A stretch of DNA of 64,000 nt from Diphasiastrum complanatum (Eukaryota > Streptophyta > Lycopodiopsida > Lycopodiales > Lycopodiaceae), in the NCBI GenBank assembly GCA_029204225.1, contig CM055097.1, forward strand, positions 35,941,446-36,005,445, in the 5' to 3' direction. The notes under the pieces are model-generated. The model was not told the origin of the DNA. It saw only the letters and a list, made by a program, of their open reading frames with translations, and did no database searches. Below, piece after piece: positions 1-13,679 of this stretch (position 1 is the first letter of the stretch; each line of letters starts with the position of its first letter). The position numbers and the translations under genes were made by a program.

Positions 1-420
1 AACCTTTGGAATGAGTCCAAATTATGCTTAGATACAAGGGAGAAAAAATAGGAGCTATTTTTGGTAATTTTTGCATTGTTGAGGGATCTCCAAGATTCCA
101 ACCCTAACTTGGTAGGGATGAAAGATCCACCAAAATTAGCATTAGGGATAGGTTTAGGGCTACTCATACCTGCCCAAAACCGTGATGGATCATGTATATA
201 TAGGTGATGATATCTCACCAAAATCAATCAAGCAATTTCATGTTTTTTCTCTCATAATGGTGCAATTGCTCTCTATGTTCATAATTGTTTGAGTACTTGT
301 GATTACTAATGATTATAGGATTGAATGTAGGTCTGGTGTACAGTACTCAGACTGTGGGAGGCCGTACTTTCACACGTGTGAAGCCTTCTTCAAGGATTTG
401 GGCCATTTAGTGAGGTTCAA
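1..420 (+). repeat. LTR-like sequence, no gene
   Basis: No convincing gene is visible. A TATA-like stretch lies near 197-204. The perfect palindrome CACACGTGTG is at 371-380, and the same palindrome marks LTR-like blocks near 23.1-23.3, 37.1 and 56.7 kb. I infer an LTR remnant abutting the 3' end of the gypsy element that starts near 590. The ORF across 299-571 has no recognisable domain. The window edge cuts this block, so its full extent is unknown. Confidence 0.35.
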
Positions 421-599
421 GCATAGATTTTTGATGGATTTCGATGGTTCAACTTGTGCTAATCTTATGAAATCACAATCTATTGTTTCCCTCATCATTT
501 CAAGTGTTTTAGGATCCTTATTTGCTGTAATTTTTACAAACAATAGGCGAGATGTACAAGGAAAGGAATAAAATAACATTAAAAACATTTTTTTTTTTC

Positions 600-3500
600 C
601 ATCAAGGGAAAAGAATTGGGTCAACAAAGAACAACTCTTTGTAGTACCGCCGTAGACGACCACCGTTTACGACAATGTCTAGGAGTGTCCCGTCAAGTGT
701 TTGTAACTGGACTGCACCATTAGGAAATATTGCCCTTCACTTCTGAACTTCAACTTGTCGGGGTGCTTCTTTGATGTATAAAGTAGTACCTGGTCACCTA
801 AATGTAGATCTTTATTGCACAGGTGACGGTCATGCCAAGCTTTTTGGCGTCGTTTGTTAACTAGTTGTGCGTGATAAGATATTAGTCTTGTCTTGCATAA
901 CTGGGCTAACGTAAATAGCCTAGGTTTGACTTGTTGTTCAATTGAAGTCTTTTCATAGAGATCTATTGACAAAGCCTCCGTAACTCTTAGCGAAGGTACT
1001 AAGAATTCTACGGGCATTACCGCTTCTTGACCATATACTAAGTGGAAAGAGGTTACCCACCCGGTGGCTTTCTTCGGGGTGGTGCGGTAAGCCCAAATAG
1101 CTGAAAAAAGTTTTGTTTCCCAATTAGAGCGACTGGTTTCAACTATCTTGGTTAGAATTTTACAGATCATCTTGTTAGTTGATTCAGCTTGGGCATTACA
1201 CCTAGGATAGTACGGTGTACTTTTTCAGTGAACGACAAGGTAATGGCGTAGGAAATTATCAACAACAGCATTTAAAAAATGCATGCCGCGATCACTAACA
1301 AGCTCAATGGGACAGCCAAAACGGGTAATAATGTTTTCATAAAGAAAGCGTGCAACTGTTTTTGCATTGGCGTCCTTCGTTGCTCGGACCTCTACCCACT
1401 TAGTGGTGTAATCTGTGTCTATGAGGATGTATCAAGCTTGGGTATGTTTCGCTGCTGGATTGATGGGTCCAACAAAGTCAATCCCCCACTTATGGAAGGC
1501 TTCGCCTTCTATAATGGGAGTCAATGGTGTGAAGTCTGCTTTGGTATTTTTCTTTGCTCTTTGATAGACATCACATGCTTTAATGACAACAAACGTGTCT
1601 TTAAACAAAGATGGCCACCACAATCCTGCTCGAAGGAAAATCTTCGCTGTGGCTTCAACAGAAAAGTGGCCACATCCAATGCCCTCATGAGCCTGAGATA
1701 TTATCGGTCATATCTCAGATTCATAAGCACATCGTCGAATAATGCCGCCAATGCCCCTTTTGTAAAGTTGTCCCGCAATTAACTGAAAGGGCGTTGCTTT
1801 TATTAAATTATTTTTTTCCGTTGTACTCAGGCCTTCTTTTAGTCGGCCTGTTGTGAGGAACTGAGTGATCTCCTCAGCCCATAGGGGTGTGGCATCGATC
1901 TGAAAAAGGCATGCATCAGAAAGATCATCGTTGACTGGTGCAGTTGCTTTTTCAGCACTTGGTAGTCTGGAAAGGTGATCCGCCATGAAATGTTGGGACC
2001 CTTTTCAAACGACTATATAGAAATTAAATTCCTCCAAAATTAGTAGCCATGGAGCTATTTGTCCCGTCTTACAAGACTTATTAATGATATATAGGAGTGC
2101 TTGATGGTCTGTGTTGAAAGCAAAGGTCTGGCCTAATAAATAATGTTGTAGTTGTTGTACCGCATAGACCATTGCCAATGCTTCTCTCTCGGAAGTGGTA
2201 TAGTTTACTTCAGCAGACACCAGTTTTCTGCTTAAGAAACATATGGGAAAGTCCTTGCCATACTCATCCGGTTGTGCAAGAAGACCCCCAATGGCATACT
2301 TACTTGCGTCAGCATGCACATGGAATTCTTTCGTATAATCTGGCGAGCGGAGTATGGGAGCCGTTGTGAGTGTTGTCTTCAACTCCTCAAAGGTCTTAAT
2401 TCGTTTTTCGGTCCAGCGAGGATCTACCACAACTAAATAAACGAGACGTGCCTTGCCGGCATAGTCGATTATAAAGATGCGATAGTAGTTGGTATGACCG
2501 AGGAAGACATATACTTCCTTCACTGTTGCAGGTAGGGGCATGTCCACGATAACCTTGATTTTTGACGGGTCGGTAGAAATACCGTCCTTTGATATTATAT
2601 GCCCGAGTACAACCCCGTGGGTGACCCATATTTGGCATTTATCAGGGTCTAGTGAGATGCCGAACCTACGACAACGAATGAAGATTTTCTCCAAGGCGTC
2701 TAGGTGCGTAGCAGCGGAAGAATGTATACCTAGATCGTCGAGATAAATCTCCACGACCCGATGTAGCAGATCTTGAAAGGTCAGTTGCATGACCCGTTGG
2801 AATGTTGAGAGGGCGTTACATAAGCCAAAAGGCATAACGTTATAAGCGTAAACGCCGCTCTCTATGGCAAAAGCCATTTAATGTTTATCTTCAGGGGCCA
2901 TTTGAACAAGGAAATAGCCGCTGAACCCATCCAAGAAGCTGAAAGCTTCAGCTTCTGGCATTTCCTCTAATATTTGGGTCATTAGGGGCAAGGGAAAATG
3001 GTCTTTCTTCATAATCGCATTAAGGTTCTTGAGGTCAACACAGATACGAAGCTTGCCATTTTTCTTGGGTACAACCACAATGGGTGATACCCAATCAGTA
3101 TGTTGGACTTCATAAATGAAGCCAACATCCAGCAATTTCTTAATATCTTCATCAATCCTCTCACGATAGACTGGGTTACTGTGGTAAGGTTTATCCCTAA
3201 CAAGCTTAGCATTGTCTTCTACAGGAATCCGATGTACCACTATTTCAGGGGGGATTCCTTTCATCTTGATATAATTCCATGCAAATGCATCCCTGTATTT
3301 GTGTAATAAAGTCTCTAGATCAGATAGTTGGGTTGATGACAAATGTGCATCAACATGAACTATTCGATCTATGTCCTCATCAGGATCTTTAAGGTTTAGT
3401 GGAATTGTCTTAGCGGGTCCTTCAAAGGAATTGGAGCTTGGTGTAGGTTCCCGATGTGGCTGCGGTAATACCAAGAAGGAGTCTATATATATTGGCATCT

Positions 3501-3916
3501 TCTGGTAGGTCTAAGATGACACAATCGATGATAAACTTGACATTTGCTATTCGAACTTTTATATTTGATAAATGACCAACAGGGTCGGTAACTCGTTGAT
3601 CAGCCATACGAAGTTTATATCGTGGTTGATCGAGGGTATTGAAGCCCCATGACTTTGCCAATGACAAAGCCATTATATTGACGTCTGATCCGCTATCGAG
3701 GATAGCAGATACTGCGGGATAATCTTTATAGGACAAGGATAGTGTGATGCTATTCCCCTTAGCAACACCTATATTCATCAGATTCATAGGAATCTGAAGA
3801 ATTTCAGGAATCGCTTCTGGTTTTTGCTGTTCATCAGGAATAGGAGGCAGCTGAAAACTACGATGGATAAAACGTTGAAGTCCGGTGAAGGATTTGATAG
3901 CACTATGGAACGACAT
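600..3916 (-). pseudogene. gypsy pol: protease-RT-RNase H-integrase, broken
   Basis: On the minus strand the order is an aspartic protease with DSG in AILDSGSDVNIM at 3689-3697; reverse transcriptase, with WVSPIVVVPKKNGKLRICVD near 3030-3090 and the catalytic YLDD at 2734-2745; RNase H, with FHVHADASKYAIGG and TDHQALLYI; and integrase down to about 600. The integrase zinc finger reads CDVYQ where CxxCQ is usual, so one zinc ligand is Tyr. The integrase core has WGIDFVGP, LVSDRG and a later AES, the expected D, D and E. Breaks include a TAA at 2878-2880 in the RT, a TGA at 2005-2007 after RNase H, a stop near 1705 and another near 1430. Most are single substitutions, so decay is moderate. Protease and RT ORFs overlap in different frames around 3422-3498. 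Confidence 0.88.
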
Positions 3917-4139
3917 TGTGAGTTGAGCTTGCAGGAGGTCAGAAAATACTTCAAGTCCCTGGAGGGATTGCTCCTTTTCGGGGATATGAGCTGATAACGG
4001 ACTGTCCGTATGTTCTTCCTCTCACAAAAATTCATCTCAAAATTTGTGGTATTGCCTTTGTTCCACTTTTGGGTCTGGGTAATCTTTTGGTAATGTGGAG
4101 GCTGTCAAATGGCTTCCATGTGGGTCAGCTGATTGTCCA

Positions 4140-5945
4140 TGGTTCTACTGTTGTTCTTGTTGTTGGCGTTGTGCTCTAGTAAGAACTCTAACAGGTTCAG
4201 ATGTGATATGATGTGCTAGAAGAATCCTGTTAGGTTGTTTAGGACAGTCTTTGAAGCTGTGTTTGCGAACACAGTCGGGACATTCTACATGGTATTGGTT
4301 TTTAACTTTACAGTCAGCCATGAAATGTCCTGTTTCGTCATAGATAAAGCAACAGTTTCTCATGGGTCCGATGGCGATAGCATAACCATCTTGGATGGCT
4401 AGTTGAGTTGGGTTTTCTTGTGGTGTGGAATACTTAGCTTGTTTGCATGAGCATGACTTGTTGGTTTGATACTGGTGATGGCTAGATGATGGAATTGATG
4501 TATCATGATGATATGATTGATCGTAGGAGTTTTCGACCAGGTGTGTGTGTGCAGACTCTCGAGGATGTCTATTTTTTTGTGCTCCTAGATCCTGTTGTCC
4601 TCGTAGTGGTGGTCCTAAGAGTGCCAGCTGTTGTTGAGGTTCATGTCTAGGTTGTCTGGGCAACTCTTGTATATGGATCTGGTTGTTTCGTGGTGGATAG
4701 GACGTGTGTTGTTGCTGTGAAACAAATGGTTGTTGAGGAGGTTGATAATGTCCTCATGACTGGTTGTGAGGCTGATTCCTCGGGTTATAATAGCAATAAA
4801 GAGAGGTATGTCCCATAAAGTCGCAGATTTCACATTTGATCAAGGAGGTATCTGGGACCGGTTGGTATGAAGGGCACTCATTGCCAGTGTGTGTACCTCG
4901 ACAATGAGGGCATTACGTGTTCTCTTGTCTATGATGGATTTGGCCAGTGGGTAACTGACCTGGCATCAAACTTTGGATAGACTTAAGAGTGTTTTGAAAC
5001 TCTTTTGTGAGTTTCTCCATCTGTTGTTGGTTTTGCTGATTAAGCAACTCCATCTGTGTTTTTCATAACTATTCTCGTGTGTCATTGTTTGGTCGAGTTT
5101 CTTGGACAACACGATGTGCTCTCCATTCTCGTGGTTCCTCAACATCTAAGCCCTCGTCTTCTTCTCGAATGGCATCAGACATGGCTTGTTTCAATGATGT
5201 ATATTCATCATTGGAACAAAGTTCACGTCTGATCCATCAGGGAAGTCCAACGAGAAACCAAATGATGAGCATAGACTCGGTAGGTTGCTCCTATGCCTGA
5301 CTTTTTTATTGTTTAAATCGTTCGATATAGTCACGTACTTTTTCATCTTTTGTCATTTTGATATTACTTAGTTTGACAAAAAGACTTTCTATCAAGCAAA
5401 AAGGCTTGAACCGTTTGATAAATGCCTCTTTCAAGAGTAACCAGTCACGTTTATCTTCACAATCAAGGTTAAAAAACCACTCTCGTGCGTGATCGATCAT
5501 GGTCATCGAGAAGAGCTGTACCATGGCCTTTGGTGATGTCTCGCCGTAGATGTCACATGCGTTCTCAAAGACTTAGAGAAATCTCTAAGGATCAGTGTTA
5601 CCATTTTACTTAGGTAAGTCTAGCTTTTGGGTGTGTTTTTCAGTACGTGGAACATTATTTGCGAAAGCTCCGTTTAAGTGAGCTCTTGCATGGGATGATT
5701 CGACAACATGGAATTGCGGTCGTTCATATGGAGCTTCATAACACGTAGGTTCCCATCTGTCGAATGGGTTTGTGGATGGCTCTTGGACCTGGGATTTCAT
5801 CCGGGAATACCTGTTAAGTTGAGCCTGTTCGATAGATGGGGAGACCATCTCTAGTGGATAGTCCTCTATAGTATTTGGATCGTAAGGGCGATTCATGATA
5901 GATCGTAGAGTGTCGTAGGATTGTGGAAATAACTCGTGCACTCTG
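4140..5945 (-). pseudogene. gypsy gag, broken
   Basis: The N-terminal capsid region lies at 5606-5941 and continues through a stop-containing stretch into 5306-5524, where the retrotransposon gag motif with HAREWFFNL and IKRFKPF is clear. This family's capsid packages element RNA in cytoplasmic particles. The nucleocapsid part is at 4145-4663: a first CCHC-type knuckle reads CFIYDETGHFMADC, with Tyr in place of the second Cys, and a second Cys/His cluster reads CPDCVRKHSFKDC. A Gln/His-rich linker precedes the knuckles. The frame changes at least three times (near 4640, 4840-5300 and 5525-5605), so no complete gag is made. Confidence 0.8.
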
Positions 5946-6374
5946 GTTATGGTGGATAAGGTTGTCGGAATGCGGTTTTTGTGGTCTGTTACGGGTTGAT
6001 TTCAGTTTGGGATGGTCGATGGAGGTCAATTATGGCGGAGGATTGCGGCTGTGGCGTAGTCGTTGGAAGCCGTAAGATGGCTGTGGTGACTGTCTATGAC
6101 GGTGGGAACATTTGTTTGTGGGTTGGCAGTCGGGAAGGTTTCATAGTGGGCCGTAAGATAGCTAATGTGGTGGTCAGGAGCGGTTGATGAAGGTCATCGA
6201 AGGCCGTAAACCGTAATATTGCGGTCTACTATGGTTTCTGACGATCAAGGACGGATGTGCATCGGTCGGAACTTGAGTGAGCTCCGACTCTGGTTGAAAT
6301 TTGACAGGGGTCCGGCTCTGGTTGAGATTGGAAGTAGGCCGTCGGTTGAGAGGTGACTGTGGCCTCCGGTTGAG

Positions 6375-6930
6375 ATTCAAGGGCAGTGCTCTGGTTGAGA
6401 TTTGAGTAGAGTGCTCCGGTTGAGATTTGAGAAGAGTGCTCCGGTTGAGATCTGAACAGAGTGCTCCGGTCGAGATCTGAGGAGAGTTCTTTGGTTGAGA
6501 TCTGAACGAAATGCTTCGGTCGAGATCTGACAGAAGTGCTTCGGTCGAGATCTGAACAGAGTGTTTTGGTTGAGATCTGAACAGAGTGCTTCGGTCGAGA
6601 TTGGACTGAACACTCCGGTTGAGATGTGAGCGAAATGCTCCGGTTGAGAATTAATGGCAATGCTCCGGTCGAGTTTTGACTGAGCACTCCGGTTGAGATG
6701 CGAGCGAAATGCTCCGGTTGAGAATTGATGGCAGTCCTCCGGTCGAGTTTTGACTGAACACTTCGGTTGAGGCGCGACAGAGTGCTCCGGCTGAAATTTG
6801 ATAGCAGTGCTCCGGTCGAGTTTTGACTGAACACTCCGGTTGAGGTGCAAAAGAGCGCTCCGGCTGAAATTTGGACTGAAGGGTCTGGTTGAGATGTGAC
6901 GGTTTCCTTCGGTCGAGATGTCAAAGAGAT
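6375..6930 (-). repeat. 24-25 bp minisatellite in gypsy leader
   Basis: About 20 diverged tandem copies of a 24-25 bp unit, seen on the plus strand as GAGTGCTCCGGTTGAGAT plus a variable GAACA-like tail. The array lies between the primer site at 7241-7254 and the gag start near 5945, so it is in the untranslated leader of the minus-strand gypsy element. Because 25 is not a multiple of three, the long ORFs through the array (6229-6924 and 6377-6850, minus) are by-products of few stop codons rather than proteins. A second array of the same unit is at 34435-34930. Confidence 0.85.
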
Positions 6931-7240
6931 GTTCGTTCTAAATGTGGACTTATGACTCTGTTCGACTTTTGAACGATTAGCGGCGGTTGAGGTGTAGCTC
7001 TAGACAGGTTAGGATCGTGAAGTTGTGGTTCGGTTGAGAGGTATGAGGTACTCGTCCGGTCTAGACTTGAGTCATGGAGCTCGTCGTGGTGAGGATTGTG
7101 AGACTCTGGTTGAGAAACAAGCAGGACTTCGGTCAAGACCGAAGTGATGAGCTCGGCAATGAATTTGTAGGAGCTCTCAAACGATGGTGTTGCAACACAT
7201 GAGATTGAGATATGGCTTGGTTGAGCGTGTGTGTAGTTGT

Positions 7241-7254
7241 GGAATGGCGCCAAA
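7241..7254 (-). promoter_or_regulatory. gypsy primer-binding site
   Basis: On the minus strand the LTR ends ...TGTGAACA and is followed directly by TTTGGCGCCATTCC. A TTGGCGCC-type primer site immediately inside the 5' LTR is usual for several plant Ty3/gypsy lineages. Its position and strand fit the gag-pol order to the left. Confidence 0.7.
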
Positions 7255-7493
7255 TGTTCACAGATTCACTGAATCTGTGAACACGTTTTTTCTCTTTCTT
7301 TTGTGGCTTATCTCTCTTGGATTACTTCTGTTGTTATGGTTCTTTGTGATTACTCTTCTTATTAGAACGGTTACAGAGCAGAAGCAATATTCAAGGATGC
7401 ATTACGTATTTTCCAGCATGTCAGTGGGTAACTCAAATCCGATACTCAGCTACATGCATACACTAGCCATGCAACCATCTACAACTCAAGCAG
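7255..7493 (-). repeat. gypsy LTR terminal segment
   Basis: The segment starts TG and is bounded by the primer site. The first 29 bases form an exact inverted repeat, 7255-7267 pairing with 7271-7283 around a 3-base loop. A second copy of the same sequence, 27930-28143, shares the terminal hairpin, the motif TTAGAACG, and CAGCTACATGCAT followed by GCCATGCAACCA. The match between the two copies fades near 7493 and 28143, so the outer end of the LTR is not defined. Confidence 0.7.
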
Positions 7494-7569
7494 ATCAACG
7501 TTCAGCACATAGAGCGATCCTACTACTAACTACTGAATCAAAGAACAATCAAGAACTAAATTAGCTACT

Positions 7570-10289
<2,720 letters not shown>

Positions 10290-11470
10290 AATTATGAAAC
10301 GTATCAAGTGAACCCGACTCTGTGAGACACCAGAGCGGGCCGTCCACCATCCGCGGTTGAAATACACCGCCTTGGTTAAGCGTCACACTAGTCACACCCG
10401 CCTTTGTCCTTCTTAGGACATTCAATTGCCTCCTCGAATGTTTGTGGTTCACCACTGAATCCACAGAACTCTTCTGATGTGGAAGCTGAGCTGCCAGACA
10501 CATATCTTGCTGGCGCTCTTCGTTGTCTTGTCGACCTTTTAGGAGATCTTCCTGGAATTGCAATGCCTTTGTCTTTGTCTGCTCTACTAGGTCTGAAACC
10601 ATTTTGGTTTACAAGTACTATAACAGAAGGCTGCCTCTCAAATCTTTCGTCTTTTGATTCGTCACTCGAATGCGAAGCGACTCGAAAATATTCGCTTTTC
10701 TGTTCGTCCTAGGTTCCCTCTATCACATTTGACGGATCATAGTACTATCTCTCAAGAACTTCATAGCTGACAAGATCATCGTTGGCCATTGTTCTGCTCT
10801 CATCAAATCTGACATCTCTGTCTATCTTCATAGTGTTCGTTTCTGGCATGTAGACTCTATAGTATGACGAATTGTTGTCATATCCTACAAGATATCCCTA
10901 TTCAGCTTTCTCATCAAAATTCTTTCAAAGCTTATCAAGAATATGTGCATAAGCTGCACATTTAAAGATTCTGATGTAAGACAGGTTGGGCTTTCTATCC
11001 CACCATTATTCGTGTGGTGTCGTGTGAGGGACACCAGACTTCCATGTCTTATTCTGGATGTATGCAGCTATAGCTACTGTTGCAGCCCACAGTACCCTTG
11101 GAGCCTTCAAGTAGGCCATCATGCATTTGGAAGCTTCCATCAGAGTTCTATTCTTTCTTTCTGCAACACCGTTGTGCCATCTAAAGAAATTCGGCTGCAT
11201 CATCAGTATCGCCAGCAAATTCGCAATGCCGACCAACAATCTTCCACCTCCCATAAAGTACCTCACAAGTCTTTTGAAAGCAAAACCCTTGAAGGTACCG
11301 AAGTCTGGGGAGATTTACTGCAAGCCAATGTCACTTTTCCTTTCCATGTTCTCTGGAAGCATGCTGGCAAATGGAAACACCAGATCCAATCCAATGACAC
11401 CATCAGCTTTGATGAGTTGTCTGAAATGCCCTTACACCTAACCAATCCACTCAGCGAATGAGGCAACATC
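10290..11470 (-). pseudogene. Ty1/copia integrase-to-RT linker fragment
   Basis: Read on the minus strand, 11006-11266 contains the copia integrase motif NGVAERKNRTLMEASK, which includes the catalytic Glu, followed by the conserved post-core region. Further downstream, through stops and frame changes, GYLVGYDNNSSYYRVY and IDRDVRFDE appear (about 10790-10910), then the linker RRAPARYV with a following FEEAIE box (about 10400-10510) that precedes copia reverse transcriptase. No RT follows; the fragment ends near 10290. The region before the integrase core is too degraded to read. Confidence 0.75.
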
Positions 11471-12150
11471 AAAATCCCAGCTACCCATCACCAATCACGT
11501 GAAGTCTTAGCAGTCCTCGATGGTGGCTCCGATGTCAATATCATTTTCACATCCCTCATGCTAGAATGAAATCTGAGAGACAAGCTTGCCAAACCCACTT
11601 ATCAGCTTAGGATGGTTGATAAAAGTGTGGTCCGATCTACCGGTTTTACTTCCACAAGTGCTGATCAAATTAGGAGGTCTAAAGTTTTTTGTAGATCTAG
11701 TAGTACTTGATATTCCCAATAATGCCTATTCATATGAATTACCACTTGGTCGTCTGTGGCTCACCAATGCAAGAGTCGTTCATGACTGGAGCAAAGGCTG
11801 AGTCACTTTTGGAAATGGTGACAGTTCTATTACCATTGATTCAACGGGCAAACTCAAACCTACACGCATCCATGCCGAAGGGTCCTCGACCACCAACTCA
11901 GTGTTTGAACCATACCAGTCCAACCACGAAAAAGGTCATTATCTTAAATATACTAATATCATAAACTAGAGTCACAGTTTAGCTACCATTGATTGTGTGA
12001 ATGCCGATTACTGTGCTCAGCATCAGGATGATTGTACCTCTCCACTCCTGATCGATCACGACCAATTACCTGATCTTGATACACCTATCATCAATATCAA
12101 TTTTATTTGTAGAACAACTGATCAGACAGATCTTGATTCTACTAGCAAAG
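11470..12150 (+). pseudogene. Ty3/gypsy protease fragment
   Basis: The plus strand carries a decayed gypsy aspartic protease. VLDGGSDVNI near 11513-11545 corresponds to the DSG active site, with Gly for Ser. It is followed by YQLRMVDKS and, after a frameshift, LKFFVDLVVLDIPNN and LGRLWLTNARVVHDWS ending at about 11795. The last motif is the usual end of plant gypsy protease domains. Downstream, 11960-12145 stays weakly coding-like with no motif. RT is missing: the piece runs directly into LTR-like sequence, so a large internal deletion is inferred. Confidence 0.7.
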
Positions 12151-13018
12151 CATGATTTGCGAAGGATTCACAAAATTATGTCTTGCAGTCTACTCAAAAG
12201 ATTTGCGAAAGATTCATGAAACAGTTTCTTGTAGAAGCTCATGGCTTTCTTGTTGAAGCTCGAAAGATTCACGAACAGAATCTTGTCGCGAAATATTTTG
12301 TTTCTTGTTAAAGTCTCAAATCTCGTAAAATTGTCACGAACAATTCGCAAAATCTTCTAGACTGTTCTTCAAGCTTACCTATCACGAAACTATCTCAAAC
12401 AATTCTTGAAATATTCTAGATTTCTTCTTCAAGCTCAAGAATTGTCATCTGTCGCGAACAATTCGCGAAAGATGAAAATGTCGCAAAGAGACAAATGTCG
12501 CGAACAATTCGCAAAACATGAAGCTGAGACGAAGGGATGGAATGTCATGAATAATTTGCAAACATAATTTATTTGAGTCTGGAAACAGAGCATCTATTTG
12601 AATATCAACCGTCGTAAACGGTTAAGATATCTACTGTTACAACATTGAAAGGCCAAAAGACCTGTAAATAAAAGGCCAAAAGACGGTTAAGATATCTACT
12701 ATTACAATATTGAAAGGCCAAAAGACCTGTCTTGTAGCAATATAAATACATGTGCACTACTCATTGTAACACACTCACTCAATCAGAGACACAACAACGA
12801 GATAAGACAACAAGAGATGTATATTGATGAATCAGTCAGAATTATAAAAATTCATTTTTGATCAATAGTTTCTTTTTGTCTAAATTGTCTTAAGTTGTCT
12901 CTTACTTCTGCATATAATTTTCGCATGCATATTCAATCAGAACTAATACCGTTCTATTAGTACATAGATCACACTGATATTAGTTTGATTTATTCAAACT
13001 TGCATCATGTTTTCCTAT
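12150..13018 (+). repeat. LTR-like block with duplicated promoter segment
   Basis: The block lies upstream of a primer-site sequence at 13021. It contains AATATAAATA (about 12740), a likely TATA box. Just before it, a ~55-bp segment containing GGTTAAGATATCTACT and GAAAGGCCAAAAGACCTGT occurs twice (about 12619-12673 and 12685-12739). Repeated TCGCGAA / TTCGCGA half-sites (about 12280-12510) form near-palindromes. I infer the 5' LTR of an LTR element; the termini are not clean, since the expected CA end next to the primer site is not seen. Confidence 0.55.
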
Positions 13019-13020
13019 AG

Positions 13021-13032
13021 TGGTATCAGAGC
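13021..13032 (+). promoter_or_regulatory. Primer-binding site (initiator Met tRNA type)
   Basis: TGGTATCAGAGC is the sequence complementary to the 3' end of plant initiator methionine tRNA, used by most copia and some gypsy elements. It sits just after the LTR-like block. No retroelement gag is recognisable downstream; the next coding remnant is the FCP1-like gene. Confidence 0.7.
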
Positions 13033-13679
13033 TTACGAAATTAAAGTTGATATAGTGGTATCTTCGCATCCCTCTCAACATTCTTCATACATCCATCAGT
13101 AAGCCGCTATCTGGAGGTTATTCAAACTCCCTATTTCATACTTGTTTAAAAATTTAATAAAGACATTAAAGTTAAATTCAACAAATGATGTGAGTTGTGT
13201 GAGTTGTACATAGAATGTGATATTTCAATGTACCGTTGATAGATATATGAAAAACTGAGTAGATTACATTGGAGTGATGTTGTGCTGCAGTATGAGTTGT
13301 ATTGGATTTTGAGAAACATGTTTTCTTGTTATTCTGTGTTGTCTTCAATCTTCAGTGTTTTCTCATTGAAAATGTAATTTAGGTCTCTTAAAACAAGATT
13401 GATTTTATGTTGGATTTTGAGAAACATACATTTTCATTATTTTTGTTAAGTCAAACCTTTATTGATATGTCTCTTATTTGAGTTTTTATATTGAAAATAA
13501 ACATATAGTTTTCATATTGTAAAAGATCAAAGTTGAGTTTTTTTTTTTGAAATATATTTTAGATCTCTTTTCAAGGACAATCCGAGTTTCAATTGAAATT
13601 ATTGTTTGATTTAAAAGTCTTGCATTATTTAGGAGTGAATAATAGGTCTGATTTTGAATTTTGTGTTTGTGTTATTTGG

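Larger units (their letters stand above)
590..7254 (-). mobile_element. Ty3/gypsy LTR retrotransposon, decayed, minus strand
   Basis: Read on the minus strand this is an ordered gypsy interior: primer site, leader with minisatellite, gag, protease, RT, RNase H, integrase. The order protease-RT-RNase H-integrase separates it from copia. The primer site next to the right LTR is TTTGGCGCCATTCC (minus strand, 7241-7254), resembling the TTGGCGCC-type primer sites common in plant gypsy elements. The LTR on the right begins TGTTCACAG at 7255. I could not find a matching left LTR before position 590, so the left end may be truncated or replaced. Several stops and frameshifts show that it is not autonomous, although most domains remain readable. 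Confidence 0.85.

Noticed and set aside
299-663. Overlapping ORFs near the left edge
   Set aside because: No domain; the minus frame only partly continues the gypsy integrase end.
2540-2746. Plus-strand ORFs within the gypsy RT
   Set aside because: They are antisense to clear RT motifs including YLDD.
6229-6924. 231-aa ORF with repeated QPEHSVQIST-like motif (minus), and a second frame at 6377-6850; similar plus-strand ORFs at 34332-34815
   Set aside because: They arise from the 24-25 bp minisatellite, which reads open in more than one frame; 25 bp does not preserve frame, so this is not a repeat protein.
6375-6930. CRISPR-like regular repeat
   Set aside because: Units are contiguous with no unique spacers, diverged, and lie in a plant retroelement leader.
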